NCBI RefSeq assembly: GCF_010183535.1
Contig: NC_071333.1
Coordinates: forward strand, 18,784,587-18,848,586
Reading direction: 5' to 3'
Length of the DNA stretch: 64,000 nucleotides
DNA from: Caenorhabditis remanei
Taxonomy: Eukaryota; Nematoda; Chromadorea; Rhabditida; Rhabditidae
Shown: positions 47,924-60,061 of the stretch, piece by piece
Numbering within the stretch: the stretch's first letter is position 1
Layout: each line of letters starts with the position of its first letter
Program-made: the position numbers and the translations under genes
The notes under the pieces: generated by a model
Databases searched by the model: none
What the model saw: the letters and a program-made list of their open reading frames with translations, nothing else
What the model was told of the DNA's origin: nothing

Positions 47924-50900
47924 GGAATAATACCAAGAGGGGTAGAGGGCGTGGTTCTAAAAAATTATATTTATTGGATTAGAAGAAGATTTCTGTAGTG
48001 GAAAAAAGCGGTGATAATTTTAATCATAATAAAGTATATCAAAGGATTATATAGAGAAAAATTGAAAATTGAGAAGAGTCAATCCTAAAAAATGGATGAA
48101 ACGAGAAGATGAATAAAATAAATTTTCAAACTGCGATCAGATAAGTAGTTGGCCAAACAAGCGAGATCTCAAAACGATACCGCAGTGCGTAAACCCATTC
48201 ATCTCCTTTTCATGATTCACAGCTGCTCCCTATGTTCAACTGAATGGGGACTAAACCAGAGCAAAAAAAATGGAAGGTGGCAGTCTCGCACATTGGTCCC
48301 TTGCCACCGGACAACGGCGTCCACGACGGAAGTTGAAGTCGCGTCAAGACCCTCTGCCGTCGTCGTCGCTTACGTCGCAGTCGCCGCCGTTGATGACGAC
48401 GATCAATAGGGCGGTTGCGGCGGGGCCCTTAGCCATCCCTGGGCGCCTCTCCCCCGTTTTTTTCTCTTCTCTTCTTTTTCTTTTCCCCATCTCTTTATGC
48501 CCCGCAAATACACACACACGTTTCGTTCGACCGGCGGCGCAGGCATTGCTGGCAAAAACAGATGGATGTTGGAGAAGAAAGAGAGAAATGGTTTGAAGTA
48601 AGTGTGAGTTTGAGAGATCGTTGAAAAAAAGAGAAAATAGAAAAAAAACTAGGGGAAAACAGGACGAAATCGAGGAAGAAACGGCGAGAGTGAAGAGAAA
48701 CAAAGTCGGGTGTCCTCTATTGAATTCAACGTGAATGAGATTGTATATGAATGCTGTTGAGGCCAATACCAGACGCAGAAAAAACACACATACACAGTAA
48801 GCAGGAGGAGGGGGGGGGGAATAAAAAGAGAAATAGAAGCAGAGATAGAGGGCAAAAGAAAAAGAGGGTAACGGAATTGAGCACAGCCGGTCCGAGACTC
48901 TCTGTACTGCATTGAGGGAAGGCCTATGACACTTCACGTCTCGACACGCTGCGTCTCTTCAACTCATACAGTCTTTTCCAGCAACTCCTTCCTTCTTTTT
49001 CTCACAGGCATCCCATTCGAAACCGGGAGAGATACATTCGAAAAAAAAAAGAAGAAGAAGACGATGAATGGAAGAGGAGGTGTGTCATACTGGAAGTTTT
49101 TTTTTTCAGTTTTCTAAGGTTGGAAAACTACTAGAAAAGTTATTTTATAAAATCTGATATAAGGCGGAAATCTAGAACAAAAAACAAAAAACAGAACAGG
49201 TGAAAGATTGATTTCTGAGAGAATGAATTTTTAACACCTACACTTTTTTTTAATCAGGAGTTACAGATTAACAATAATAATTATCACTTTCCAATCTTCA
49301 AAAACCATGAATCCCAAGAAAAAGTTCTCAAAATCAAGTCTATACAGAAAATTATCACATTTTGTTATATCATATAACAAAATTGTATAGAACCTTTCTT
49401 ATCTTCTGTGTGATCTATTTTTTATTCTAAGATTTTTTTCATCATTTCTTTTTTTTTTGCTGACTATACAAAAACACAAGATACATATCCCATGGTGGAG
49501 AGATTTATTAGCTGTTGAATTTACAAATCCCCCGAAATCGGTTTACTAACATTGGCTATTCATAAATATATGAACTTAACCCAGAAAACCCAAATTCTCC
49601 GTTTTTAAACTGAAACAAATGAGAATATTGTGCGTTTTGAGTGACAGAAACATTGAGAAACTCAAAAATTTGGGTTTCAACTGAAAACAATTGGGATTCA
49701 AACGGGACATCAAATTGAGAGCAAAACGTAAAGCGCAATGAAGAAATGACCAGAAGATATATTTTCATCTTGATCGTCGCCAATCGTTGATGATGAAAGT
49801 GCAAAAGTGTGAGATAGAGTGAACAAAACACATGATGAAAGGGAAAAGGAGCACTAGCTGGTACCAGTTGAATCGAGAGACAATTGGAAAAGAGTACGAC
49901 AAGAAGGTTATATATGAAAGGGCCATCCATCAAGATGAGCATTGCAAAAGCTTTCATTATAATGACAACTCACCATGTATTACACTTTTCTTGTTCACTT
50001 TTTCATTTGATAATTGAAAAAGTTTTATTATTCAATTTTAATTTACTTATTTGTAGTATTTTACTTTCCTGAAGGTTTAAATTTCCATGAAACTCACATT
50101 CAGAGAAAATAAAGTAATCCTACCAAAAAGGATGTTCTATAGGAAAAATTAGAGAAGAAAAAGAGATAGATCGGAATGAGGAATGTAATAGAGATGGCGT
50201 GCAGAGCACTTGAGCTAAGCTATTCAAGAAAAAGAGCATGAAAAGGGCAAGGACTGCTAATGAAACGGCTAATGAGACGTTTTATTTTCAGCATTGGAAG
50301 GGACGAAAGTAATAGAAAAGTAATAGGGAAAAAGCCTCCGGAACTGGGTAACTGGAATGCAATTGCTAATAAAAGAGCATTTTAATTAAAAGATGGACCT
50401 TCTTAGTTTTATTAGGGCACTAAATTTCAAATTTATTCATTAAAAATTATACAGCAAACGTTTTTTCGTTTTTCTGGAAGTATTAAATTGGAGGGCTTTT
50501 GACTCCTAAAAGTCCTGACATAACATTTTAACGTGCCCTTTGGGGGAGAAAAAGTAATTTCCTGCAATTGTGGTTATGGCTTACATTTAGGTATAGCAAT
50601 AAATCGGGGGAAATTGCTGCTATAGTGGTTATCGGAACAATTTTTTCCTTGCTTTCATAAGAGTTGGTATTTTAGGATTCCGTCTTTGGGATAACTTGTA
50701 AATTTTATTAAAAACAGGTAAATCATAGATTAGAATGTGACAAGAACAAACAAGGGTACTCGTGATATCAGTACAAACAAATGGGTCTGTGTTTTTTTTT
50801 CGAATGCAGTTTTTATTTCATTATTGCGTTCCCACTGACATTATATGTACATGACATTATACTCTTCTTAGAAAAAATATCCTAATCCATCTTGCCCACG

Positions 50901-51431
50901 CATGCTGGAACGTTAAAAATTGTACATATAATCCGGCTCCCTCTTTTTTGAAAAATGTCATCTGCTAATTGTGTTTCGTTCTTTTTTTTTTGCAAGACGG
51001 TCTTCATCATATTCAACCGCAACGCAACCGCATTCGCTTTTATTTGGAATGAGCCCATGAGCTCCGTCCACTCGTTCGTCTCAGAGTGTGCGTGCGTGAG
51101 TCTGTTGTGTCGATGAGTGGTGCATGGGTCTCTTTTTTTGTTGTTAGGTCCCTCTTACTTGGTTTGCTGTTCTCCGCTGTCTCGACCCACTTACCTTTTT
51201 TTCTTCTGTCTTTTTTTTCCTGTCTGGCCACCCTGGGGGAAAAATTGATTTTTGTTACCTAACCTACTTTTTTTTCTGCATTCTACACCGGCCTCCTTTT
51301 CACCTTCTATTGATAACAGAGGCTAGTTCCAATACGAGTCAAATTAAAACCCAAACTAATAAAGTTATGAAATTGGTCGCCTTGTTTTTATTACCTAATT
51401 CTTTTTTACTCTGATAACACTTTTTTTCAAA
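47924..51431. other. Intergenic, 3.5 kb, divergent promoters
   Basis: The region separates two divergently transcribed genes. A CG-rich stretch at 48290-48440 with GTCGTCG-type repeats resembles promoter-proximal or 5' untranslated DNA of the Q/N-rich gene. The 197-codon minus-strand frame at 48344-48937 is low-complexity and lacks a domain. A minus-strand frame at 49556-49768 begins MKIYLLVISS and could encode a 70-residue secreted peptide, but it is not called as a gene. Confidence 0.45.
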
Positions 51432-52522
51432 ATGCTTTTCAAAACGGAACCTATTACAGAAATGGCTGCAGAAATGGAACACAACATCAGTACTGAGGAA
51501 GATGACGACGGTTTCGAAGATTGTGTACCCGGGGGGCTCCGGCCCAACTACAAAATCCCAATTATCCTGTCAGAAATGAAAGAGGACGTTCTCGATGAGA
51601 TTATTCATTCCGAGAACAACTCATTAAGTTGTGCTTCTTGCAGTGCACATTTCACAGATTTTACGGAAATGAAAGCTCATTTGGAATCATGTTCGGAGAT
51701 ACCAGATAAGGATCATGTTACGGAATATGTAAGTTGTTAACTTAATAATCAGTTTGAAATTTTTTTTTAATTTCAGAAAATTTCTCAATATCATACTAAC
51801 GCTCTGATTGTATCACTCAAAGACATGTATGAAGCCGGCACCAGCGGATTGAACCCTGTAAAAACCGAGACGCGACTACCATTCTATATGGAGCCATTCG
51901 CTGGCGCCAATGTTGAGAATCATAACCGAATCGGAGGCCATTTTGCAGTGGTGACGTGCAGAATGTGCAAATGTCAGTACTTACATCGCTCACATGAATT
52001 GACAACTGACAATTTTGGATTAGTAGGAGTTTTGAATGAAGATGAGCAAGAATTCGATCCCAGTCTGATCAAATATCATGTGAAACTATGTCCGGAGTAC
52101 GAGCACACTCATGAAACCTTTTTGGTGAGATGATTAGCTTATTAGGTTCAAAAAGAAAAAAATAATAACTTTTTTAGATGAAAATGGATCCAATTGTGGG
52201 GAAAATCCATTACCACTACAATGAGTTATTCAACGTCTATAAAACCATCCGGTCAGGGATATACGGCTCCGGATTCAAAATCCGCACAACTTCCGATCCT
52301 TACTCCTGGCGGGAAATGGGTACAATTTACGAGGTGGACGAGTCTAATCGAGGGCTATTGAATGAAATCGAAAGAGTTGGACAGCCATCACAATTCCAAT
52401 ATTTTGACTTTAAGCTGCATAATATTGAGCCGGAGAATGTGGATTTTGTTCGAACTAATTATTTTGACATGCTCGATGAAACATTGGACAAGATTTTCTT
52501 CACAAGAGTTACTGGGTTGTAA
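51432..52522 (+). CDS. C2HC zinc-knuckle protein, local family member B
   Basis: Three exons (51432-51728, 51777-52124, 52178-52522), with phase-0 junctions, encode 329 residues. An acidic N-terminus (STEEDDDGFED) precedes the first knuckle, C-x2-C-x12-H-x3-C (CASC...HLESC, about residues 67-86). A second candidate site is split: CRMC (about 143-146), followed about 40 residues later by HVKLC. The C-terminal 115 residues are mixed alpha/beta with no motif I know. Knuckle spacing and the phase-0 intron before the third block match the genes at 7 kb and 54.6 kb. The molecular role is unknown. Confidence 0.85.
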
Positions 52523-54637
52523 ATTATTATGGATAATTGGATAATTATAATTGACATAATAACTTATTTTCGTATTTTAATTCTTGTCATGACTAATGAT
52601 ATGAATGAATTGATATTTTGTGATATAAAATTATATTTCTAATACGAAAACCTTCCTATCTGATGCGAAAACCATTTCCCTCATGCAGGTAACACGCATT
52701 TTTCTTTTTTTTTTCTCTTCTTTTTTCTATCTCATTCTTTCTCGACACATACCGCTCAATCATCGCATTACACTCACAACCGCTCTCGGGATTATCGGTG
52801 TCTCTTCTCCTCGAAATCCCTCCGACGGGTTTTACACCCACAAGTTTTCACATGCAAACACGCTCTGCTGAACCCATTTTCCAAGAGTTTTCACTTTTTT
52901 CCTGGAGCCTCGCCACCCCCCGTTTTTCTCTCGTTTTCTCGTTCTTTGTGTTTAGAGAGTGCGAGTGGGAAGAGGGGCGGATGGCAAGAAAAAAAGGCAA
53001 ACATCGATCTTCAGTTTTGCTTCGGCGAAAATGGGGATGACATGGCTTGATGACTTCGCGGAGTTTCAGTTTTGTAATATGTATCGTTTTCATTTTTTCA
53101 TTATTCTTATTTAGCAACTTTTTTTGTTGTTGCATGTTTTGTTGGCTTCGAAGAGTGTAGCGTATATAAGATGCCCTGCAAAAGATTCCCAACATAGATA
53201 AGACTGCGCACTCCACCCCTCGATTATCTTACTTTCGAAGACTACAAGTAAACAAATATATACCAACTGTATGGATTGTCTTATCTAATTACTTAATTAC
53301 TCTCATTGATAATCTTGTAACTTCCCTTCAACTTCCTGGTGTATGATTTTTAACCGAACCGTCTTAGTTTTGCAGTCAGTCTTTTGCAGCATGTCTTTTG
53401 CAGCAGACGGCCAAAAAATCTAACTTTTTTTCTCAAAAAGAGAAAGGAATTCCCGATATTCGTATTACTGACCTCAATTCCTAAGAACCGCACTATGACT
53501 TTTGATGACTGCGAGGGAAAAGGATATGATAAGAATGTGAAGATAAGAAACAGTTTCAACCGCCCATCTGATGTTTTTCTCGATACAGGCAAGACGAATT
53601 AGTGTGGGGGCTAATTGATTGACTCGTGACTATTTTATTGTTCGATTGTTTCAACTATCAGTATCAGTGAAAAAGAGTTAATTCCTTTTTCCCCTTTCTC
53701 CCGCATCTTAAGATAAGAATACGTCGTTTTGCTTTTCTTTTCAAGAAACCGTCTTCGAGTGCAAAAGTCAATGTATGTAAACTGTTTTTGTTCATCGATA
53801 CCAATCTAACATATTCTATGTGTCTTTTGTCGGAGACTAGTTTGCTAGTTTGCTGCCTGGAGACTGAACAAAGTGTTCTTGACATTCAGTACGTTATGAA
53901 ACATTGCAAACTCCCGCAAGTACGTCACTACGCAACCTTCCACGAACTTTGTTCTTTTTCCACACTCCATATCTTGCAGGATGCTGCCTGCTAACTATTT
54001 GCGTTTAGTACTTTATCATCTTTCGGTCGTTTTTTGAAGTCGATAGAGTTTTTTTTTTTCGTTCTGGAAAATTGCATTAGCTAACCCTATTCAATTTCTT
54101 TTCCGGTGTTGTGTTGCTACGCCGTTTTTTCTTTTCCGTTTTTTCCCTGTCATTGTTCAATTTATGCGCGTGTGTGTTCTCTAACATGACACTAAATTTT
54201 CGGAGACACAGGTTATATATGTATATAGTTTGATGCCAAATATGTATTTTGATTATTTTGTAGTCCACGTGTAGATATATAAAATTCAAACAAAATCCGG
54301 GAACATCGTTTTCCCTTCCTGCCACTAAGTTTCCGATGTTATGTCTTTCTTTCTATTCTGTCAAAAACAAAACAAAAAGAGACATTTTTCGCCGTTTTCT
54401 TTTTCCAACGCCGGCGGCGGGGCCCCAGCTGACGTTCTCTTTCCGCTTCCTTCTTTTTCCACTGCTAATAGGTTTCTCGCGTGACTTCCTTGTTCTCACG
54501 TACCCCTCCTCTTCTTGTTTGCCATTCATTTCCACCCTAATATCTTGTTTTATTTTTTAATCTATCCGCCCAGCTGACATCGTCGTTTCTTCGTCTTCCA
54601 AAAACTTATGCTATCTTTATTTGATAATTTGCAGAGA
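52523..54637. other. Intergenic between family members B and C
   Basis: Two kilobases of AT-rich and pyrimidine-rich DNA. Several 60-80 codon frames occur on both strands, but none has a signal peptide, domain or compatible splice site. No RNA gene or clear repeat is seen. Confidence 0.5.
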
Positions 54638-55634
54638 ATGCAGGCAATGCAGCCAATGAAGGATATACCGCCGAGAATATTTGAGATATGGGATGCACCG
54701 GTAGATATTGAAACTTGCGGAAACCTGATTAGTAAGTTTCGAAAGTCAGAATCAAGTTCTTCTTTTTACAACTCCCCTACTTCAGCTCACCACAAATTGC
54801 AATGCTCCACTTGCGACGAAAAGTTTGAAACCGAAGTTCAATTCGCTATTCATATTGACAAATGTCTTCAGAACGCTGAGCGTGATACTCATGTAAGAAT
54901 TATCACTTTATAACAGAAAAGTGATAAAAATAAACATAATTTCAGTACCAAATCCATATGCATGCAAATCGCTTGCTCATGTTCCAACATCGTGTTGCTC
55001 TTTTCTGTGGGGCATCCCACCAAGACCGATTCTTGCAGTGTGGCTTATGCAAAGAAAACTTTGAGAACAAGGAGACCATCAGAAAACATATCAGAATTTG
55101 TGCACGTGATAATGCCAGCTACGGAGCATTCATTGTGAGTTCATCGTGGAAATTTTGAAATGTTCATTTAAAAAAAGTTAATTTCAGCGCAAGACTAGAC
55201 CACTATTCAGCAACATGCTTTCATCCTACGAGCAATTGGGGCTGCTCTTCCAAAGATATGTGATGGACGACCATATTGTTGATATAAGAAACCGAAGACG
55301 ATCCGTCAGATTAGCTAAGGCCGATAGCAGTCCCGTCGGCAGACATCTTTTCTTTGATGAAATCTCCGAACATTTCATCGAACAATATCGAGACTACGTA
55401 TTCGCAATATGCGGTCTTATTGACGACGCATTCATTCGTTATTTGAAGAAAAAAGAATCGGAATCGGAGGCGGCTGATGTTATATACTCTCTTCCGAAAA
55501 AACGAAAAAGAAGAGCTGACGGAGAAAGCGTGGATAGCGATTCGGAAGAAGATGAAGACGATGATTCGGAGGAAGAAATCGAACAGCCGTCCACTAGCTC
55601 TGGAAGAGGACGAAAACGTACTACTCGCCGTTAA
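54608..55634 (+). CDS. C2HC zinc-knuckle protein, local family member C
   Basis: Three exons (54608-54892, 54946-55134, 55188-55634) encode 306 residues, or 296 if the Met at 54638 is used. The later start is likely because it follows a TTTGCAG acceptor by three bases, as in many trans-spliced worm genes. Two knuckles have the same C-x2-C-x12-H-x3-C spacing: CSTC...HIDKC (about residues 67-86 of the long form) and CGLC...HIRIC (about 125-144). The third exon opens RKTRPLFSNMLSSYEQLG, resembling TRGRPLLEDIF at the same place in the 7 kb gene. The C-terminus has a nuclear-localisation-like KKRKRR, a Ser/Glu/Asp-rich acidic run and a basic GRGRKRTTRR end. This suggests a nuclear, chromatin- or RNA-associated protein, by inference only. 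Confidence 0.86.
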
Positions 55635-57014
55635 AATATAATCCTTTTTTAAAAAAAATTTCATACACATGGAGTAGTGTTAATTTTGATCTCATTGTCA
55701 ATATAACTATTTCTTTCTCCCATATGATTTTCTCTGACACCAATACTCACTTACTCATTCTCTCTCTCTAAAGCTACAAATATATTCCAACCAATTCTCA
55801 ATTATACTTCTACCCACCCATATTCAAGTTCCAGACACAATTCGCCCAGTTCTAGCTCCCCGTACCGTTTATTTTGTACTAATAGTCCCTTTTGTATAGT
55901 CAAGTTTCCATTTTTACAGCTATTCTGGTTTTAATCCTATCCTTTTTCATTGCATCGGTCATTTTTTATCAGATAAGTCATAGTTTTTAATTAAAACTTT
56001 GATAAAATGGTAAATTTTCGATTTCTGTTCTTGTCTAGATAACATTTTTATATAAATAAAGATTTTATGCATTTGAAAGAGTAAAATAAGTGAAAACTTG
56101 AACAGGAAAATCGGAAATCGTATGATCTTGTTGGATAACGCAGACATAGACAAATTCTTCGTTTTTTAAGCCATTATAATTTCAATTATCGCAATTTTCC
56201 AATTTAAACCTTTTTCCATAAACTATCTCATTCCGAATTTTGAACGTTGCTCTATTTTTCTCTTTATCTCATTGTATCGGTCATTTTTTATCAAATAAGT
56301 CAAATAACTTGTTTCTAATCAAAATTTATATAAAATGGTAAATTTTCTATTTCTGTTTTGTGCAGCTTACATTTTTTATAAATAAAGACTTTATGCACGT
56401 GAAAAGATAAAAATAAGTAGATAATTATACAGGAAAATCGGAAATCGTATAATTTTTTTTGGAAAACGCAGGCATAGGCGAATTCTTAGTTTTTTAAGCC
56501 ATTATCATTTCAATTTTCACAATTTTCCAATTTCAACATTTTTCCATAAACTATCTCATTCCGAATTCTAAACGCTGCCCTACTTCTCTCTTTGTGTGTT
56601 GTATAAGTAATTGTTAGTGACCTTTCCTACTTTATCTCTCACCATCGTTCACCTTCCACTCATTCTGTGTAATCTCTCGAGTGGTTCTTCTTCCCTTATT
56701 CTCCTCTCTTCCTCTCTTCTTATGCTAGCGTATATAACAAGTGTTCATTGATTTCTCGGTCACCTCGCCGCTCCGCCTCTCGCTGCCGTCTTCTCTCTCA
56801 ACCCTCCTCACAAAACACACAAACACACACACGCGACGCGCCCCGACCGCGTCGCACTGTTTTTCTTCGTCTCCAACGTGCTTTCGATGTCGAATAGCAT
56901 TCGAAACAAAGGCTTCCTCTTGAGACTTCGAGACCTAATTTTTATTTTTCAGCGTTTTCTTATTTTTACTTCATAACTTAGTAAATTGAGTTTACCTTTG
57001 TAATATTTCAGAGA
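55635..57014. other. Intergenic with a 320-base tandem duplication
   Basis: It holds the 3' flank of member C, a two-copy tandem repeat at about 55950-56590, and a pyrimidine-rich upstream region for the next gene, with CG-rich DNA near 56825-56860. A TTTTTCAG near 56953 and the TTTCAG at 57006-57011 may be trans- or cis-splice acceptors for that gene. Confidence 0.55.
55950..56590. repeat. Two-copy tandem duplication, about 320 bases per unit
   Basis: The segment starting near 55950 recurs at an offset of about 322 bases. Shared landmarks include ATCGGTCATTTTTTATCA, ATAAAATGGTAAATTTTC, CAGGAAAATCGGAAATCGTA and CATAAACTATCTCATTCCGA. Identity looks above 80 percent with a few small indels. 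It carries no open frame. It is an intergenic duplication rather than a recognisable transposon. Confidence 0.9.
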
Positions 57015-57867
57015 ATGGCGGCTGAAGATGAAGTCTTCGTCATGAAACTTGATGGGGATCCAGGAGACTTCCACTGCATGGCTTGCCTCAAGATCTGCAA
57101 CTACTTGGATCAAATTTATTGCTGTGCCAAGACGTGTAACATGCCAGGGCAACAAGTAAGTTATTATCATGAAACTTAGTTACAGGAACAATGCTAATTT
57201 CGATTTTAGGAAAAATGAGAAGAAAAATAGTAAAATGTTTCTTTTTCAGCAAAGATGCGAGGGTGCCTTCTTGAAAGTCTGCCTTCAACGTCATGCTATC
57301 GATGAGATGGTCACTGCGATGCTTGCTGACAAGAAGATTGTCGATATGAAGGGAAACTGTCTGTTCTGTCGCAACAAGAAACACCACGAGGAGCTCAAAT
57401 GGTGCGCTGGAAAGACCAAGCTGGAGCTTTTCTTGGTAAGTGCTGAGGGTTAAGCCAACAGACTTTCATTGATAGTTTTCCAGCATGTCATCGACCGCGA
57501 AGACTGGAAAATCGACACACTGCTCGAAAAGTACTTCGAGATCCGTGTGCAGAACCGAATGAACGACTTGAGAAAGGTTCAGGCTCGTATCGAACGCGAG
57601 ATGCGTGCGGTTGCCGAGGCACATGGAAAACAACCAGCAGAAATTGAGCATATGATGGCGAAACAAGGACGCTCGGCTCGTCGCATTCAAAGAAGAGAAG
57701 TGGATCATATCGAGACGGAGAATGAGGGAATCCGCAGACGTCTGGGTGTCAAGCTTCTCAAAAAGAAGAATCAAACGATCCAACGTATCAAGGACGCTTG
57801 CGAGGCTGCACCGATACCTGAGATGGTGTGTACACAAATGAATCTCCAAAAATTAAATGTGAACTAA
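57015..57867 (+). CDS. Cys-rich N-terminal, coiled-coil protein of unknown function
   Basis: Three phase-0 exons (57015-57155, 57250-57435, 57484-57867) encode 236 residues. The first 100 residues contain about twelve Cys and several His: CMACLKIC, CCAKTC, RCEGAFLKVC, and CLFC followed later by a single Cys. This pattern suggests two or more zinc sites. A helical, highly charged region follows (RKVQARIEREMRAVAEAHG, then RRIQRREVDHIETENEG), probably a coiled coil. The ATG lies four bases after a TTTCAG acceptor, typical of a trans-spliced start. A polyadenylation signal AATAAA is at 58061-58066. I do not recognise the family. It could be a very diverged relative of its zinc-knuckle neighbour, but the Cys spacing differs. 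Confidence 0.84.
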
Positions 57868-58170
57868 CTTCTTACTCATTTCACAATTACAAATTGTTGT
57901 CATGTAATGTATCCTATTATTGTTCAGTATCCTCTAAACCACTTGCTCTCTACCTTACAAACTTGAAAACCCTTGAAAAATTGTAAAAATGTTCATAAAA
58001 CTCCTCTATTCCGTTCAAACCGCTTTTTCTGTAGTGTTAAACATGCTCTGTAAGCTCTGTAATAAATCTGTAAAAATGTAATCGTTTTTTTTGGGTTTTC
58101 ATATTGAACAAACGTATACATTCATTTGGATAAAAGCTCTATAAACAGGATTTACAGAAAAAGTTTGACG

Positions 58171-60061
58171 TTAAGCGACTAAGGATTCCTTATAAGTTGG
58201 AGGATGGTAATAACTTTCTACATTAGAAAGAATTGGTGGAAGAACTGAATATGGTGGTGGCTGGCTAGCAGATCGTGAAGGAGTCACAGGTCTGGTGGTA
58301 ATTGGGACGGTACTAATGATGATTGGGAATTCACAATGCAATGTGTTATTCAGCAATGTATCGGTGTCTAACTTTACGGAAAGGACGTAATGAACTGTTA
58401 TGATGTGGCTCTGAAACGTCTGTGTAACTCTTGGAATTTCGATTGTCAGCTCTTCGGATCGTTGAGATTTCGGAAGGACTTTGATCCTTTTCTTCTTTTC
58501 TAGAACCTTATTCATTACATTCTTTTGGCATGTCTCATAGTCCCCAGAGAGGGAAGATCTGTTTCCAGTAAAATGAGAATGTTGTTGAAGCTCTATACGC
58601 ACACAATTAGCAGATTTTGTTGAGCCATTGTCGATATTGACAGTAATTGGTAAATTCTCGCCAACAATACATGGTTTGTATGGAATCGTGACCTGAAAAT
58701 ATTGATATAGACTAGAGTAAAATAACTAACTAGGGAATGTTCCAAACGTAGTTCGGCTTTTAATTTGATTCATAATCGTTTGTACTTCTCAGCACGCTGA
58801 TTGCGAATATGTAATCCAATTTGGCAGAACGCTTCACTGAATTGAGATATATGCGTTTTATGTCATTTCTAGTGGAAAAATAAGTTTTGGTCCCAATTTT
58901 TCTTCATTCCTATGTGAAATACAAGTAAATGAAGGTTGAGAAACACATTAACGTTTTATGATTTAAAAAAGTGTTTAAAAAAGTTTAATCGCCTATCAGT
59001 CATAAATGAAAGTGGCTTTTTGAAAACCTTTTTTGTCAGATATTGTTGCTAATGTGCTTTCAACCTTTATTTACACGTAATACACAGAACATTTTTTTTC
59101 GATTGAGTATAAAAATGATATTGCGTCTCTTGAAAAATGCAACTTTTGTCCTAGAAATTTCCTAAAACGCATGTATCTCAACTCGGTGAAGCATTCTGCA
59201 AAAATGAATTACACACTTGCAATCAGCGTGTTGAGAAGTACATAAATAAACATATGCCCAATTGAAAGGCCGTGTTACGTCTGGAACATTTCCTTGTTTC
59301 TGTAAACCCACCGTCAATGTCACTAGTCCATTTTTGAAGAAAGCTCCAATATCTTTAACGTCTTTTGTTGAGACTTTTGTGCTGGAGAGTGAGAAACAAC
59401 GGATATCAACATCGGGAACAACTAAAACAAGTGTGAATCAAACATTTCTTTGAAAACATGCGAACCTCCGAAATACACTGTTTTCTTTATGCTAAACTTC
59501 AATGGTCTAGCCAGTTCAACACTGATTTTGTACCGAACATGGCCGTGCCAACCATTATAATTAGGCAGAGCATTAGCTGGAATTTGGAACGAAAATGGAA
59601 ACACGTGGGAACCGGCTGGAAACTTATTCTGTAAAAGTTTGCCTTTTGATCCCCGTTAAAAAGAAAAAGTAACTCACATTCTGACTATCACCACTCCACA
59701 CAATCGTGTCCTTTCTAATAAAATGCACAACTGCTCCGTAGGTCACATGGTCACTAAAAATGTTTAGTAATAATTCACTTGTTACTAATAACAGTAAAAA
59801 TTTACTCTTTTCTGCATTTCGTCCAATTTGTCTTAGCAGCTCCATGAATAAGGATATTCAGATGATGAGCTTTTATATCTGTTCTTGTTATCAGGTTTAC
59901 ATTACCAGTGACTTGATCCCCCGGCTTGTAATATTTCGGATTATCGAATACAATGTCTATGCTCTCCACGAAAGAATCTGAAATAAATTTTTCTTGGTGT
60001 TCATGGTGTAATATGAAGAATACATCTAACAGGAAGTGTAACCGACATTAGGTGCACTCAT
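58171..60061 (-). CDS. Alpha-arrestin domain protein, tandem copy 1
   Basis: Six exons (60061-60031, 59977-59806, 59753-59678, 59628-59466, 59421-59312, 58692-58171) give 357 residues. The N-terminal arrestin fold (SIDIVFDNPKYYKPGDQVTG ... IPANALPNYNGWHG) and the C-terminal arrestin fold (VTIPYKPCIVGENLPITVNI ... FPIIISTVPI) are both complete. The tail has two PPxY motifs, PPPY and HPPTYKE, which bind WW domains of Nedd4-type ubiquitin ligases. Such proteins act as adaptors that send membrane cargo for ubiquitination and endocytosis. The donor used by copy 2 (GTATGT) is mutated here to a stop-containing sequence, and a GTTAGA donor three bases upstream keeps the frame. Intron 5 is lengthened by a foldback element. 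The cargo is unknown. Confidence 0.9.
58733..59295. mobile_element. Foldback element in intron 5 of arrestin copy 1
   Basis: The termini GGAATGTTCCAAACGTA (from 58734) and the inverse of TACGTCTGGAACATTTCC (to about 59293) match. The inverse match continues inward over nearly the whole 560 bases. For example, ATGCGTTTTA at 58851 answers TAAAACGCAT at about 59164. It encodes nothing. Copy 2 lacks this sequence at the same intron, so it was inserted, or was lost from copy 2, after the gene duplicated. Confidence 0.85.

Noticed and set aside
48344..48937. 197-codon minus-strand frame upstream of the Q/N-rich gene
   Set aside because: Low-complexity Phe/Ser/Pro runs from purine-rich DNA, with no domain. 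It is more likely leader or promoter DNA.
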